From contig JAUCEF010000007.1 of NCBI GenBank assembly GCA_033558025.1, positions 8,246,001 to 8,310,000 on the forward strand: a stretch of DNA of 64,000 nucleotides. The letters are read 5' to 3'. Below the pieces are notes generated by a model, which had not been told where the DNA came from, searched no databases, and worked only from the letters and a program-made list of their open reading frames with translations. The translations under genes and the position numbers were made by a program. Positions 23,041 to 37,023 of this stretch are shown here, piece by piece (position 1 is the first letter of the stretch; each line of letters starts with the position of its first letter). Source of the stretch: Phytophthora sp. 'mugwort'. Lineage: Eukaryota > Oomycota > Peronosporomycetes > Peronosporales > Peronosporaceae.

Positions 23041-24359
23041 GACAAAGAGTTCACTCCCACCACAAAACACACAAACACACCACACAACACCCACAACACC
23101 ATCCAATAACAGCTATGCCACGCGCTACTCGGCCTTCTAGTGCCACCACCAACAGTTTCATACTCGCTTCGATTTATCGTTGACAGAGATTCTTTCATCT
23201 GATGACGTTCGATTGGTCGTGCAAGAGTGTGGGATGCTGCTGCCATATTCGCTGATTTCATTTTCGTGTCGTTGGAGCGCGATTCAATGAGTGGGGTTGT
23301 GCTAGAATAGCAACATAGACCCTCACACACGCGAATACTGAAGCACACACATTCGCAAGTCCCACAACGCGGACCTGCTACATGTACAGTCTGCTGCCAC
23401 AGTCTAGTGCTACGCCTGAAAAAAACTTTCTCAGTGAAGCTACACGAGACTAGCTATGTGAGTTGCTTGCACCCAATAGGCTGCTCGTCGCGGTTGCTTT
23501 GTTGATCACAAGTGCCACATCTTGCCGGCTGTCGCAATGGCTCGTTTCGACTACCATGAGTCATGCCTTATGGCGATCGACCGGGACTGAAGGAGTGAAT
23601 CTATGACTGAGAAGGTAAGGCATGGCGAAGAAACTCACTTATCACTGTGCACTAAAGAAAACAATATCTGAAAGCGTTCACACAGTTTGTTAATTAAAGC
23701 TGTTTGATATCTGCATCATAGCGTTTCGGCTAGTAGTACGGGTGTCTGTCTACCGCGCCTCTTGTTGTGGAAGGCTACCTATGTTGTTGAATTACGACGT
23801 AATGTAATAGATGTAATTTGATATGGCAACGGAGCCAGGGTAGGTCGGTCGAAACACTGTATTCCGCACGACCCAGTCTCTGAGCACTTCGTGTCCCATA
23901 CTAGTCCTTGAGCGTGTCGGATTTGGCCATCCAGGGGTTGGGAAGCAAGCAGAAAGGCTGATAAGACAAAGCCACCTCGTTGCACAGCTGACGCATGCTA
24001 GCAGGAACAAAGCTCAACCCTGCAAAATGTTGCGAAGCGAGTTTTAGTACATGAAGCATTTTTTTGCTTGTATCCGTACGAGGCGTGTTCGCCTCCCGCT
24101 GTGGTCTCGTCAGTGGCTTTATCAGTCTAGAAGTGAGAACTCGCTATCGCTGTATTGAGTTGGCTCAAACTTCTAGAACCTTTCGTATTGTCTATGATCA
24201 GAGTAATACTGTTCCATCGTTACCAGTGTACCTCATGCGCACTTCCAATACAAAAAGTGGCCTGCAAATGCGGTCGCTTATAGAAGTACTTGCTAAATCG
24301 CAAGCTCACGCAGCAAGTGCATCGCAGCACAGGCAAGCTCCAGGAAATGGAGTAGATTT

Positions 24360-24440
24360 GTCAGCGGTGGGATTTGAACCCACGAGTGCGAACACAGTAG
24401 AACTTGAGTCTACCCCCTTAGACCGCTCGGGCACACTGAC
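24360..24440 (-). tRNA. tRNA-Leu(CAA): tRNA-Leu(CAA), array copy 18
   Basis: Identical to copy 1. Unit 18 spans 23800-25199, TT / A926. Confidence 0.96.
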
Positions 24441-25759
24441 GACAAAGAGTTCACTCCCACCACAAAACACACAAACACACCACACAACACCCACAACACC
24501 ATCCAATAACAGCTATGCCACGCGCTACTCGGCCTTCTAGTGCCACCACCAACAGTTTCATACTCGCTTCGATTTATCGTTGACAGAGATTCTTTCATCT
24601 GATGACGTTCGATTGGTCGTGCAAGAGTGTGGGATGCTGCTGCCATATTCGCTGATTTCATTTTCGTGTCGTTGGAGCGCGATTCAATGAGTGGGGTTGT
24701 GCTAGAATAGCAACATAGACCCTCACACACGCGAATACTGAAGCACACACATTCGCAAGTCCCACAACGCGGACCTGCTACATGTACAGTCTGCTGCCAC
24801 AGTCTAGTGCTACGCCTGAAAAAAACTTTCTCAGTGAAGCTACACGAGACTAGCTATGTGAGTTGCTTGCACCCAATAGGCTGCTCGTCGCGGTTGCTTT
24901 GTTGATCACAAGTGCCACATCTTGCCGGCTGTCGCAATGGCTCGTTTCGACTACCATGAGTCATGCCTTATGGCGATCGACCGGGACTGAAGGAGTGAAT
25001 CTATGACTGAGAAGGTAAGGCATGGCGAAGAAACTCACTTATCACTGTGCACTAAAGAAAACAATATCTGAAAGCGTTCACACAGTTTGTTAATTAAAGC
25101 TGCTTGATATCTGCATCATAGCGTTTCGGCTAGTAGTACGGGTGTCTGTCTACCGCGCCTCTTGTTGTGGAAGGCTACCTATGTTGTTGAATTACGACGT
25201 AATGTAATAGATGTAATTTGATATGGCAACGGAGCCAGGGTAGGTCGGTCGAAACACTGTATTCCGCACGACCCAGTCTCTGAGCACTTCGTGTCCCATA
25301 CTAGTCCTTGAGCGTGTCGGATTTGGCCATCCAGGGGTTGGGAAGCAAGCAGAAAGGCTGATAAGACAAAGCCACCTCGTTGCACAGCTGACGCATGCTA
25401 GCAGGAACAAAGCTCAACCCTGCAAAATGTTGCGAAGCGAGTTTTAGTACATGAAGCATTTTTTTGCTTGTATCCGTACGAGGCGTGTTCGCCTCCCGCT
25501 GTGGTCTCGTCAGTGGCTTTATCAGTCTAGAAGTGAGAACTCGCTATCGCTGTATTGAGTTGGCTCAAACTTCTAGAACCTTTCGTATTGTCTATGATCA
25601 GAGTAATACTGTTCCATCGTTACCAGTGTACCTCATGCGCACTTCCAATACAAAAAGTGGCCTGCAAATGCGGTCGCCCATAGAAGTACTTGCTAAATCG
25701 CAAGCTCACGCAGCAAGTGCATCGCAGCACAGGCAAGCTCCAGGAAATGGAGTAGATTT

Positions 25760-25840
25760 GTCAGCGGTGGGATTTGAACCCACGAGTGCGAACACAGTAG
25801 AACTTGAGTCTACCCCCTTAGACCGCTCGGGCACACTGAC
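25760..25840 (-). tRNA. tRNA-Leu(CAA): tRNA-Leu(CAA), array copy 19
   Basis: Identical to copy 1. Unit 19 spans 25200-26595 (1396 bp), CC / G926. It has the 3-nt deletion with A-to-C at 25987 and the one-A deletion near 26306. Confidence 0.96.
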
Positions 25841-27155
25841 GACAAAGAGTTCACTCCCACCACAAAACACACAAACACACCACACAACACCCACAACACC
25901 ATCCAATAACAGCTATGCCACGCGCTACTCGGCCTTCTAGTGCCACCACCAACAGTTTCATACTCGCTTCGATTTATCGTTGACAGCGATTTCATCTGAT
26001 GACGTTCGATTGGTCGTGCAAGAGTGTGGGATGCTGCTGCCATATTCGCTGATTTCATTTTCGTGTCGTTGGAGCGCGATTCAATGAGTGGGGTTGTGCT
26101 AGAATAGCAACATAGACCCTCGCACACGCGAATACTGAAGCACACACATTCGCAAGTCCCACAACGCGGACCTGCTACATGTACAGTCTGCTGCCACAGT
26201 CTAGTGCTACGCCTGAAAAAAACTTTCTCAGTGAAGCTACACGAGACTAGCTATGTGAGTTGCTTGCACCCAATAGGCTGCTCGTCGCGGTTGCTTTGTT
26301 GATCACAGTGCCACATCTTGCCGGCTGTCGCAATGGCTCGTTTCGACTACCATGAGTCATGCCTTATGGCGATCGACCGGGACTGAAGGAGTGAATCTAT
26401 GACTGAGAAGGTAAGGCATGGCGAAGAAACTCACTTATCACTGTGCACTAAAGAAAACAATATCTGAAAGCGTTCACACAGTTTGTTAATTAAAGCTGCT
26501 TGATATCTGCATCATAGCGTTTCGGCTAGTAGTACGGGTGTCTGTCTACCGCGCCTCTTGTTGTGGAAGGCTACCTATGTTGTTGAATTACGACGTAATG
26601 TAATAGATGTAATTTGATATGGCAACGGAGCCAGGGTAGGTCGGTCGAAACACTGTATTCCGCACGACCCAGTCTCTGAGCACTTCGTGTCCCATACTAG
26701 TCCTTGAGCGTGTCGGATTTGGCCATCCAGGGGTTGGGAAGCAAGCAGAAAGGCTGATAAGACAAAGCCACCTCGTTGCACAGCTGACGCATGCTAGCAG
26801 GAACAAAGCTCAACCCTGCAAAATGTTGCGAAGCGAGTTTTAGTACATGAAGCATTTTTTTGCTTGTATCCGTACGAGGCGTGTTCGCCTCCCGCTGTGG
26901 TCTCGTCAGTGGCTTTATCAGTCTAGAAGTGAGAACTCGCTATCGCTGTATTGAGTTGGCTCAAACTTCTAGAACCTTTCGTATTGTCTATGATCAGAGT
27001 AATACTGTTCCATCGTTACCAGTGTACCTCATGCGCACTTCCAATACAAAAAGTGGCCTGCAAATGCGGTCGCCCATAGAAGTACTTGCTAAATCGCAAG
27101 CTCACGCAGCAAGTGCATCGCAGCACAGGCAAGCTCCAGGAAATGGAGTAGATTT

Positions 27156-27236
27156 GTCAGCGGTGGGATTTGAACCCACGAGTGCGAACACAGTAGAACT
27201 TGAGTCTACCCCCTTAGACCGCTCGGGCACACTGAC
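27156..27236 (-). tRNA. tRNA-Leu(CAA): tRNA-Leu(CAA), array copy 20
   Basis: Identical to copy 1. Unit 20 spans 26596-27992 (1397 bp), CC / 3-nt deletion / G926, with A in place of C at the 1155 site. Confidence 0.96.
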
Positions 27237-28552
27237 GACAAAGAGTTCACTCCCACCACAAAACACACAAACACACCACACAACACCCACAACACCATCC
27301 AATAACAGCTATGCCACGCGCTACTCGGCCTTCTAGTGCCACCACCAACAGTTTCATACTCGCTTCGATTTATCGTTGACAGCGATTTCATCTGATGACG
27401 TTCGATTGGTCGTGCAAGAGTGTGGGATGCTGCTGCCATATTCGCTGATTTCATTTTCGTGTCGTTGGAGCGCGATTCAATGAGTGGGGTTGTGCTAGAA
27501 TAGCAACATAGACCCTCGCACACGCGAATACTGAAGCACACACATTCGCAAGTCCCACAACGCGGACCTGCTACATGTACAGTCTGCTGCCACAGTCTAG
27601 TGCTACGCCTGAAAAAAACTTTCTCAGTGAAGCTACACGAGACTAGCTATGTGAGTTGCTTGCACCCAATAGGCTGCTCGTCGCGGTTGCTTTGTTGATC
27701 ACAAGTGCCACATCTTGCCGGCTGTCGCAATGGCTCGTTTCGACTAACATGAGTCATGCCTTATGGCGATCGACCGGGACTGAAGGAGTGAATCTATGAC
27801 TGAGAAGGTAAGGCATGGCGAAGAAACTCACTTATCACTGTGCACTAAAGAAAACAATATCTGAAAGCGTTCACACAGTTTGTTAATTAAAGCTGCTTGA
27901 TATCTGCATCATAGCGTTTCGGCTAGTAGTACGGGTGTCTGTCTACCGCGCCTCTTGTTGTGGAAGGCTACCTATGTTGTTGAATTACGACGTAATGTAA
28001 TAGATGTAATTTGATATGGCAACGGAGCCAGGGTAGGTCGGTCGAAACACTGTATTCCGCACGACCCAGTCTCTGAGCACTTCGTGTCCCATACTAGTCC
28101 TTGAGCGTGTCGGATTTGGCCATCCAGGGGTTGGGAAGCAAGCAGAAAGGCTGATAAGACAAAGCCACCTCGTTGCACAGCTGACGCATGCTAGCAGGAA
28201 CAAAGCTCAACCCTGCAAAATGTTGCGAAGCGAGTTTTAGTACATGAAGCATTTTTTTGCTTGTATCCGTACGAGGCGTGTTCGCCTCCCGCTGTGGTCT
28301 CGTCAGTGGCTTTATCAGTCTAGAAGTGAGAACTCGCTATCGCTGTATTGAGTTGGCTCAAACTTCTAGAACCTTTCGTATTGTCTATGATCAGAGTAAT
28401 ACTGTTCCATCGTTACCAGTGTACCTCATGCGCACTTCCAATACAAAAAGTGGCCTGCAAATGCGGTCGCCCATAGAAGTACTTGCTAAATCGCAAGCTC
28501 ACGCAGCAAGTGCATCGCAGCACAGGCAAGCTCCAGGAAATGGAGTAGATTT

Positions 28553-28633
28553 GTCAGCGGTGGGATTTGAACCCACGAGTGCGAACACAGTAGAACTTGA
28601 GTCTACCCCCTTAGACCGCTCGGGCACACTGAC
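28553..28633 (-). tRNA. tRNA-Leu(CAA): tRNA-Leu(CAA), array copy 21
   Basis: Identical to copy 1. Unit 21 spans 27993-29389 (1397 bp), CC / 3-nt deletion / G926. Confidence 0.96.
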
Positions 28634-29949
28634 GACAAAGAGTTCACTCCCACCACAAAACACACAAACACACCACACAACACCCACAACACCATCCAAT
28701 AACAGCTATGCCACGCGCTACTCGGCCTTCTAGTGCCACCACCAACAGTTTCATACTCGCTTCGATTTATCGTTGACAGCGATTTCATCTGATGACGTTC
28801 GATTGGTCGTGCAAGAGTGTGGGATGCTGCTGCCATATTCGCTGATTTCATTTTCGTGTCGTTGGAGCGCGATTCAATGAGTGGGGTTGTGCTAGAATAG
28901 CAACATAGACCCTCGCACACGCGAATACTGAAGCACACACATTCGCAAGTCCCACAACGCGGACCTGCTACATGTACAGTCTGCTGCCACAGTCTAGTGC
29001 TACGCCTGAAAAAAACTTTCTCAGTGAAGCTACACGAGACTAGCTATGTGAGTTGCTTGCACCCAATAGGCTGCTCGTCGCGGTTGCTTTGTTGATCACA
29101 AGTGCCACATCTTGCCGGCTGTCGCAATGGCTCGTTTCGACTACCATGAGTCATGCCTTATGGCGATCGACCGGGACTGAAGGAGTGAATCTATGACTGA
29201 GAAGGTAAGGCATGGCGAAGAAACTCACTTATCACTGTGCACTAAAGAAAACAATATCTGAAAGCGTTCACACAGTTTGTTAATTAAAGCTGCTTGATAT
29301 CTGCATCATAGCGTTTCGGCTAGTAGTACGGGTGTCTGTCTACCGCGCCTCTTGTTGTGGAAGGCTACCTATGTTGTTGAATTACGACGTAATGTAATAG
29401 ATGTAATTTGATATGGCAACGGAGCCAGGGTAGGTCGGTCGAAACACTGTATTCCGCACGACCCAGTCTCTGAGCACTTCGTGTCCCATACTAGTCCTTG
29501 AGCGTGTCGGATTTGGCCATCCAGGGGTTGGGAAGCAAGCAGAAAGGCTGATAAGACAAAGCCACCTCGTTGCACAGCTGACGCATGCTAGCAGGAACAA
29601 AGCTCAACCCTGCAAAATGTTGCGAAGCGAGTTTTAGTACATGAAGCATTTTTTTGCTTGTATCCGTACGAGGCGTGTTCGCCTCCCGCTGTGGTCTCGT
29701 CAGTGGCTTTATCAGTCTAGAAGTGAGAACTCGCTATCGCTGTATTGAGTTGGCTCAAACTTCTAGAACCTTTCGTATTGTCTATGATCAGAGTAATACT
29801 GTTCCATCGTTACCAGTGTACCTCATGCGCACTTCCAATACAAAAAGTGGCCTGCAAATGCGGTCGCTTATAGAAGTACTTGCTAAATCGCAAGCTCACG
29901 CAGCAAGTGCATCGCAGCACAGGCAAGCTCCAGGAAATGGAGTAGATTT

Positions 29950-30030
29950 GTCAGCGGTGGGATTTGAACCCACGAGTGCGAACACAGTAGAACTTGAGTC
30001 TACCCCCTTAGACCGCTCGGGCACACTGAC
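29950..30030 (-). tRNA. tRNA-Leu(CAA): tRNA-Leu(CAA), array copy 22
   Basis: Identical to copy 1. Unit 22 spans 29390-30789 and returns to the TT / A926 full-length haplotype. Confidence 0.96.
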
Positions 30031-31349
30031 GACAAAGAGTTCACTCCCACCACAAAACACACAAACACACCACACAACACCCACAACACCATCCAATAAC
30101 AGCTATGCCACGCGCTACTCGGCCTTCTAGTGCCACCACCAACAGTTTCATACTCGCTTCGATTTATCGTTGACAGAGATTCTTTCATCTGATGACGTTC
30201 GATTGGTCGTGCAAGAGTGTGGGATGCTGCTGCCATATTCGCTGATTTCATTTTCGTGTCGTTGGAGCGCGATTCAATGAGTGGGGTTGTGCTAGAATAG
30301 CAACATAGACCCTCACACACGCGAATACTGAAGCACACACATTCGCAAGTCCCACAACGCGGACCTGCTACATGTACAGTCTGCTGCCACAGTCTAGTGC
30401 TACGCCTGAAAAAAACTTTCTCAGTGAAGCTACACGAGACTAGCTATGTGAGTTGCTTGCACCCAATAGGCTGCTCGTCGCGGTTGCTTTGTTGATCACA
30501 AGTGCCACATCTTGCCGGCTGTCGCAATGGCTCGTTTCGACTACCATGAGTCATGCCTTATGGCGATCGACCGGGACTGAAGGAGTGAATCTATGACTGA
30601 GAAGGTAAGGCATGGCGAAGAAACTCACTTATCACTGTGCACTAAAGAAAACAATATCTGAAAGCGTTCACACAGTTTGTTAATTAAAGCTGCTTGATAT
30701 CTGCATCATAGCGTTTCGGCTAGTAGTACGGGTGTCTGTCTACCGCGCCTCTTGTTGTGGAAGGCTACCTATGTTGTTGAATTACGACGTAATGTAATAG
30801 ATGTAATTTGATATGGCAACGGAGCCAGGGTAGGTCGGTCGAAACACTGTATTCCGCACGACCCAGTCTCTGAGCACTTCGTGTCCCATACTAGTCCTTG
30901 AGCGTGTCGGATTTGGCCATCCAGGGGTTGGGAAGCAAGCAGAAAGGCTGATAAGACAAAGCCACCTCGTTGCACAGCTGACGCATGCTAGCAGGAACAA
31001 AGCTCAACCCTGCAAAATGTTGCGAAGCGAGTTTTAGTACATGAAGCATTTTTTTGCTTGTATCCGTACGAGGCGTGTTCGCCTCCCGCTGTGGTCTCGT
31101 CAGTGGCTTTATCAGTCTAGAAGTGAGAACTCGCTATCGCTGTATTGAGTTGGCTCAAACTTCTAGAACCTTTCGTATTGTCTATGATCAGAGTAATACT
31201 GTTCCATCGTTACCAGTGTACCTCATGCGCACTTCCAATACAAAAAGTGGCCTGCAAATGCGGTCGCTTATAGAAGTACTTGCTAAATCGCAAGCTCACG
31301 CAGCAAGTGCATCGCAGCACAGGCAAGCTCCAGGAAATGGAGTAGATTT

Positions 31350-31430
31350 GTCAGCGGTGGGATTTGAACCCACGAGTGCGAACACAGTAGAACTTGAGTC
31401 TACCCCCTTAGACCGCTCGGGCACACTGAC
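31350..31430 (-). tRNA. tRNA-Leu(CAA): tRNA-Leu(CAA), array copy 23
   Basis: Identical to copy 1. Unit 23 spans 30790-32189, TT / A926 with T at the 1304 site (32093), matching unit 17. Confidence 0.96.
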
Positions 31431-32749
31431 GACAAAGAGTTCACTCCCACCACAAAACACACAAACACACCACACAACACCCACAACACCATCCAATAAC
31501 AGCTATGCCACGCGCTACTCGGCCTTCTAGTGCCACCACCAACAGTTTCATACTCGCTTCGATTTATCGTTGACAGAGATTCTTTCATCTGATGACGTTC
31601 GATTGGTCGTGCAAGAGTGTGGGATGCTGCTGCCATATTCGCTGATTTCATTTTCGTGTCGTTGGAGCGCGATTCAATGAGTGGGGTTGTGCTAGAATAG
31701 CAACATAGACCCTCACACACGCGAATACTGAAGCACACACATTCGCAAGTCCCACAACGCGGACCTGCTACATGTACAGTCTGCTGCCACAGTCTAGTGC
31801 TACGCCTGAAAAAAACTTTCTCAGTGAAGCTACACGAGACTAGCTATGTGAGTTGCTTGCACCCAATAGGCTGCTCGTCGCGGTTGCTTTGTTGATCACA
31901 AGTGCCACATCTTGCCGGCTGTCGCAATGGCTCGTTTCGACTACCATGAGTCATGCCTTATGGCGATCGACCGGGACTGAAGGAGTGAATCTATGACTGA
32001 GAAGGTAAGGCATGGCGAAGAAACTCACTTATCACTGTGCACTAAAGAAAACAATATCTGAAAGCGTTCACACAGTTTGTTAATTAAAGCTGTTTGATAT
32101 CTGCATCATAGCGTTTCGGCTAGTAGTACGGGTGTCTGTCTACCGCGCCTCTTGTTGTGGAAGGCTACCTATGTTGTTGAATTACGACGTAATGTAATAG
32201 ATGTAATTTGATATGGCAACGGAGCCAGGGTAGGTCGGTCGAAACACTGTATTCCGCACGACCCAGTCTCTGAGCACTTCGTGTCCCATACTAGTCCTTG
32301 AGCGTGTCGGATTTGGCCATCCAGGGGTTGGGAAGCAAGCAGAAAGGCTGATAAGACAAAGCCACCTCGTTGCACAGCTGACGCATGCTAGCAGGAACAA
32401 AGCTCAACCCTGCAAAATGTTGCGAAGCGAGTTTTAGTACATGAAGCATTTTTTTGCTTGTATCCGTACGAGGCGTGTTCGCCTCCCGCTGTGGTCTCGT
32501 CAGTGGCTTTATCAGTCTAGAAGTGAGAACTCGCTATCGCTGTATTGAGTTGGCTCAAACTTCTAGAACCTTTCGTATTGTCTATGATCAGAGTAATACT
32601 GTTCCATCGTTACCAGTGTACCTCATGCGCACTTCCAATACAAAAAGTGGCCTGCAAATGCGGTCGCTTATAGAAGTACTTGCTAAATCGCAAGCTCACG
32701 CAGCAAGTGCATCGCAGCACAGGCAAGCTCCAGGAAATGGAGTAGATTT

Positions 32750-32830
32750 GTCAGCGGTGGGATTTGAACCCACGAGTGCGAACACAGTAGAACTTGAGTC
32801 TACCCCCTTAGACCGCTCGGGCACACTGAC
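32750..32830 (-). tRNA. tRNA-Leu(CAA): tRNA-Leu(CAA), array copy 24
   Basis: Identical to copy 1. Unit 24 spans 32190-33589, TT / A926. It is the last TT unit in the window. Confidence 0.96.
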
Positions 32831-34149
32831 GACAAAGAGTTCACTCCCACCACAAAACACACAAACACACCACACAACACCCACAACACCATCCAATAAC
32901 AGCTATGCCACGCGCTACTCGGCCTTCTAGTGCCACCACCAACAGTTTCATACTCGCTTCGATTTATCGTTGACAGAGATTCTTTCATCTGATGACGTTC
33001 GATTGGTCGTGCAAGAGTGTGGGATGCTGCTGCCATATTCGCTGATTTCATTTTCGTGTCGTTGGAGCGCGATTCAATGAGTGGGGTTGTGCTAGAATAG
33101 CAACATAGACCCTCACACACGCGAATACTGAAGCACACACATTCGCAAGTCCCACAACGCGGACCTGCTACATGTACAGTCTGCTGCCACAGTCTAGTGC
33201 TACGCCTGAAAAAAACTTTCTCAGTGAAGCTACACGAGACTAGCTATGTGAGTTGCTTGCACCCAATAGGCTGCTCGTCGCGGTTGCTTTGTTGATCACA
33301 AGTGCCACATCTTGCCGGCTGTCGCAATGGCTCGTTTCGACTACCATGAGTCATGCCTTATGGCGATCGACCGGGACTGAAGGAGTGAATCTATGACTGA
33401 GAAGGTAAGGCATGGCGAAGAAACTCACTTATCACTGTGCACTAAAGAAAACAATATCTGAAAGCGTTCACACAGTTTGTTAATTAAAGCTGCTTGATAT
33501 CTGCATCATAGCGTTTCGGCTAGTAGTACGGGTGTCTGTCTACCGCGCCTCTTGTTGTGGAAGGCTACCTATGTTGTTGAATTACGACGTAATGTAATAG
33601 ATGTAATTTGATATGGCAACGGAGCCAGGGTAGGTCGGTCGAAACACTGTATTCCGCACGACCCAGTCTCTGAGCACTTCGTGTCCCATACTAGTCCTTG
33701 AGCGTGTCGGATTTGGCCATCCAGGGGTTGGGAAGCAAGCAGAAAGGCTGATAAGACAAAGCCACCTCGTTGCACAGCTGACGCATGCTAGCAGGAACAA
33801 AGCTCAACCCTGCAAAATGTTGCGAAGCGAGTTTTAGTACATGAAGCATTTTTTTGCTTGTATCCGTACGAGGCGTGTTCGCCTCCCGCTGTGGTCTCGT
33901 CAGTGGCTTTATCAGTCTAGAAGTGAGAACTCGCTATCGCTGTATTGAGTTGGCTCAAACTTCTAGAACCTTTCGTATTGTCTATGATCAGAGTAATACT
34001 GTTCCATCGTTACCAGTGTACCTCATGCGCACTTCCAATACAAAAAGTGGCCTGCAAATGCGGTCGCCCATAGAAGTACTTGCTAAATCGCAAGCTCACG
34101 CAGCAAGTGCATCGCAGCACAGGCAAGCTCCAGGAAATGGAGTAGATTT

Positions 34150-34230
34150 GTCAGCGGTGGGATTTGAACCCACGAGTGCGAACACAGTAGAACTTGAGTC
34201 TACCCCCTTAGACCGCTCGGGCACACTGAC
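34150..34230 (-). tRNA. tRNA-Leu(CAA): tRNA-Leu(CAA), array copy 25
   Basis: Identical to copy 1. Unit 25 spans 33590-34986 (1397 bp), CC / 3-nt deletion / G926. Confidence 0.96.
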
Positions 34231-35546
34231 GACAAAGAGTTCACTCCCACCACAAAACACACAAACACACCACACAACACCCACAACACCATCCAATAAC
34301 AGCTATGCCACGCGCTACTCGGCCTTCTAGTGCCACCACCAACAGTTTCATACTCGCTTCGATTTATCGTTGACAGCGATTTCATCTGATGACGTTCGAT
34401 TGGTCGTGCAAGAGTGTGGGATGCTGCTGCCATATTCGCTGATTTCATTTTCGTGTCGTTGGAGCGCGATTCAATGAGTGGGGTTGTGCTAGAATAGCAA
34501 CATAGACCCTCGCACACGCGAATACTGAAGCACACACATTCGCAAGTCCCACAACGCGGACCTGCTACATGTACAGTCTGCTGCCACAGTCTAGTGCTAC
34601 GCCTGAAAAAAACTTTCTCAGTGAAGCTACACGAGACTAGCTATGTGAGTTGCTTGCACCCAATAGGCTGCTCGTCGCGGTTGCTTTGTTGATCACAAGT
34701 GCCACATCTTGCCGGCTGTCGCAATGGCTCGTTTCGACTACCATGAGTCATGCCTTATGGCGATCGACCGGGACTGAAGGAGTGAATCTATGACTGAGAA
34801 GGTAAGGCATGGCGAAGAAACTCACTTATCACTGTGCACTAAAGAAAACAATATCTGAAAGCGTTCACACAGTTTGTTAATTAAAGCTGCTTGATATCTG
34901 CATCATAGCGTTTCGGCTAGTAGTACGGGTGTCTGTCTACCGCGCCTCTTGTTGTGGAAGGCTACCTATGTTGTTGAATTACGACGTAATGTAATAGATG
35001 TAATTTGATATGGCAACGGAGCCAGGGTAGGTCGGTCGAAACACTGTATTCCGCACGACCCAGTCTCTGAGCACTTCGTGTCCCATACTAGTCCTTGAGC
35101 GTGTCGGATTTGGCCATCCAGGGGTTGGGAAGCAAGCAGAAAGGCTGATAAGACAAAGCCACCTCGTTGCACAGCTGACGCATGCTAGCAGGAACAAAGC
35201 TCAACCCTGCAAAATGTTGCGAAGCGAGTTTTAGTACATGAAGCATTTTTTTGCTTGTATCCGTACGAGGCGTGTTCGCCTCCCGCTGTGGTCTCGTCAG
35301 TGGCTTTATCAGTCTAGAAGTGAGAACTCGCTATCGCTGTATTGAGTTGGCTCAAACTTCTAGAACCTTTCGTATTGTCTATGATCAGAGTAATACTGTT
35401 CCATCGTTACCAGTGTACCTCATGCGCACTTCCAATACAAAAAGTGGCCTGCAAATGCGGTCGCCCATAGAAGTACTTGCTAAATCGCAAGCTCACGCAG
35501 CAAGTGCATCGCAGCACAGGCAAGCTCCAGGAAATGGAGTAGATTT

Positions 35547-35627
35547 GTCAGCGGTGGGATTTGAACCCACGAGTGCGAACACAGTAGAACTTGAGTCTAC
35601 CCCCTTAGACCGCTCGGGCACACTGAC
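35547..35627 (-). tRNA. tRNA-Leu(CAA): tRNA-Leu(CAA), array copy 26
   Basis: Identical to copy 1. Unit 26 spans 34987-36382 (1396 bp), CC / 3-nt deletion / G926 plus the one-A deletion, the same combination as unit 19. Confidence 0.96.
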
Positions 35628-36942
35628 GACAAAGAGTTCACTCCCACCACAAAACACACAAACACACCACACAACACCCACAACACCATCCAATAACAGC
35701 TATGCCACGCGCTACTCGGCCTTCTAGTGCCACCACCAACAGTTTCATACTCGCTTCGATTTATCGTTGACAGCGATTTCATCTGATGACGTTCGATTGG
35801 TCGTGCAAGAGTGTGGGATGCTGCTGCCATATTCGCTGATTTCATTTTCGTGTCGTTGGAGCGCGATTCAATGAGTGGGGTTGTGCTAGAATAGCAACAT
35901 AGACCCTCGCACACGCGAATACTGAAGCACACACATTCGCAAGTCCCACAACGCGGACCTGCTACATGTACAGTCTGCTGCCACAGTCTAGTGCTACGCC
36001 TGAAAAAAACTTTCTCAGTGAAGCTACACGAGACTAGCTATGTGAGTTGCTTGCACCCAATAGGCTGCTCGTCGCGGTTGCTTTGTTGATCACAGTGCCA
36101 CATCTTGCCGGCTGTCGCAATGGCTCGTTTCGACTACCATGAGTCATGCCTTATGGCGATCGACCGGGACTGAAGGAGTGAATCTATGACTGAGAAGGTA
36201 AGGCATGGCGAAGAAACTCACTTATCACTGTGCACTAAAGAAAACAATATCTGAAAGCGTTCACACAGTTTGTTAATTAAAGCTGCTTGATATCTGCATC
36301 ATAGCGTTTCGGCTAGTAGTACGGGTGTCTGTCTACCGCGCCTCTTGTTGTGGAAGGCTACCTATGTTGTTGAATTACGACGTAATGTAATAGATGTAAT
36401 TTGATATGGCAACGGAGCCAGGGTAGGTCGGTCGAAACACTGTATTCCGCACGACCCAGTCTCTGAGCACTTCGTGTCCCATACTAGTCCTTGAGCGTGT
36501 CGGATTTGGCCATCCAGGGGTTGGGAAGCAAGCAGAAAGGCTGATAAGACAAAGCCACCTCGTTGCACAGCTGACGCATGCTAGCAGGAACAAAGCTCAA
36601 CCCTGCAAAATGTTGCGAAGCGAGTTTTAGTACATGAAGCATTTTTTTGCTTGTATCCGTACGAGGCGTGTTCGCCTCCCGCTGTGGTCTCGTCAGTGGC
36701 TTTATCAGTCTAGAAGTGAGAACTCGCTATCGCTGTATTGAGTTGGCTCAAACTTCTAGAACCTTTCGTATTGTCTATGATCAGAGTAATACTGTTCCAT
36801 CGTTACCAGTGTACCTCATGCGCACTTCCAATACAAAAAGTGGCCTGCAAATGCGGTCGCCCATAGAAGTACTTGCTAAATCGCAAGCTCACGCAGCAAG
36901 TGCATCGCAGCACAGGCAAGCTCCAGGAAATGGAGTAGATTT

Positions 36943-37023
36943 GTCAGCGGTGGGATTTGAACCCACGAGTGCGAACACAGTAGAACTTGAGTCTACCCCC
37001 TTAGACCGCTCGGGCACACTGAC
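36943..37023 (-). tRNA. tRNA-Leu(CAA): tRNA-Leu(CAA), array copy 27
   Basis: Identical to copy 1. Unit 27 spans 36383-37779 (1397 bp), CC / 3-nt deletion / G926. Confidence 0.96.
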
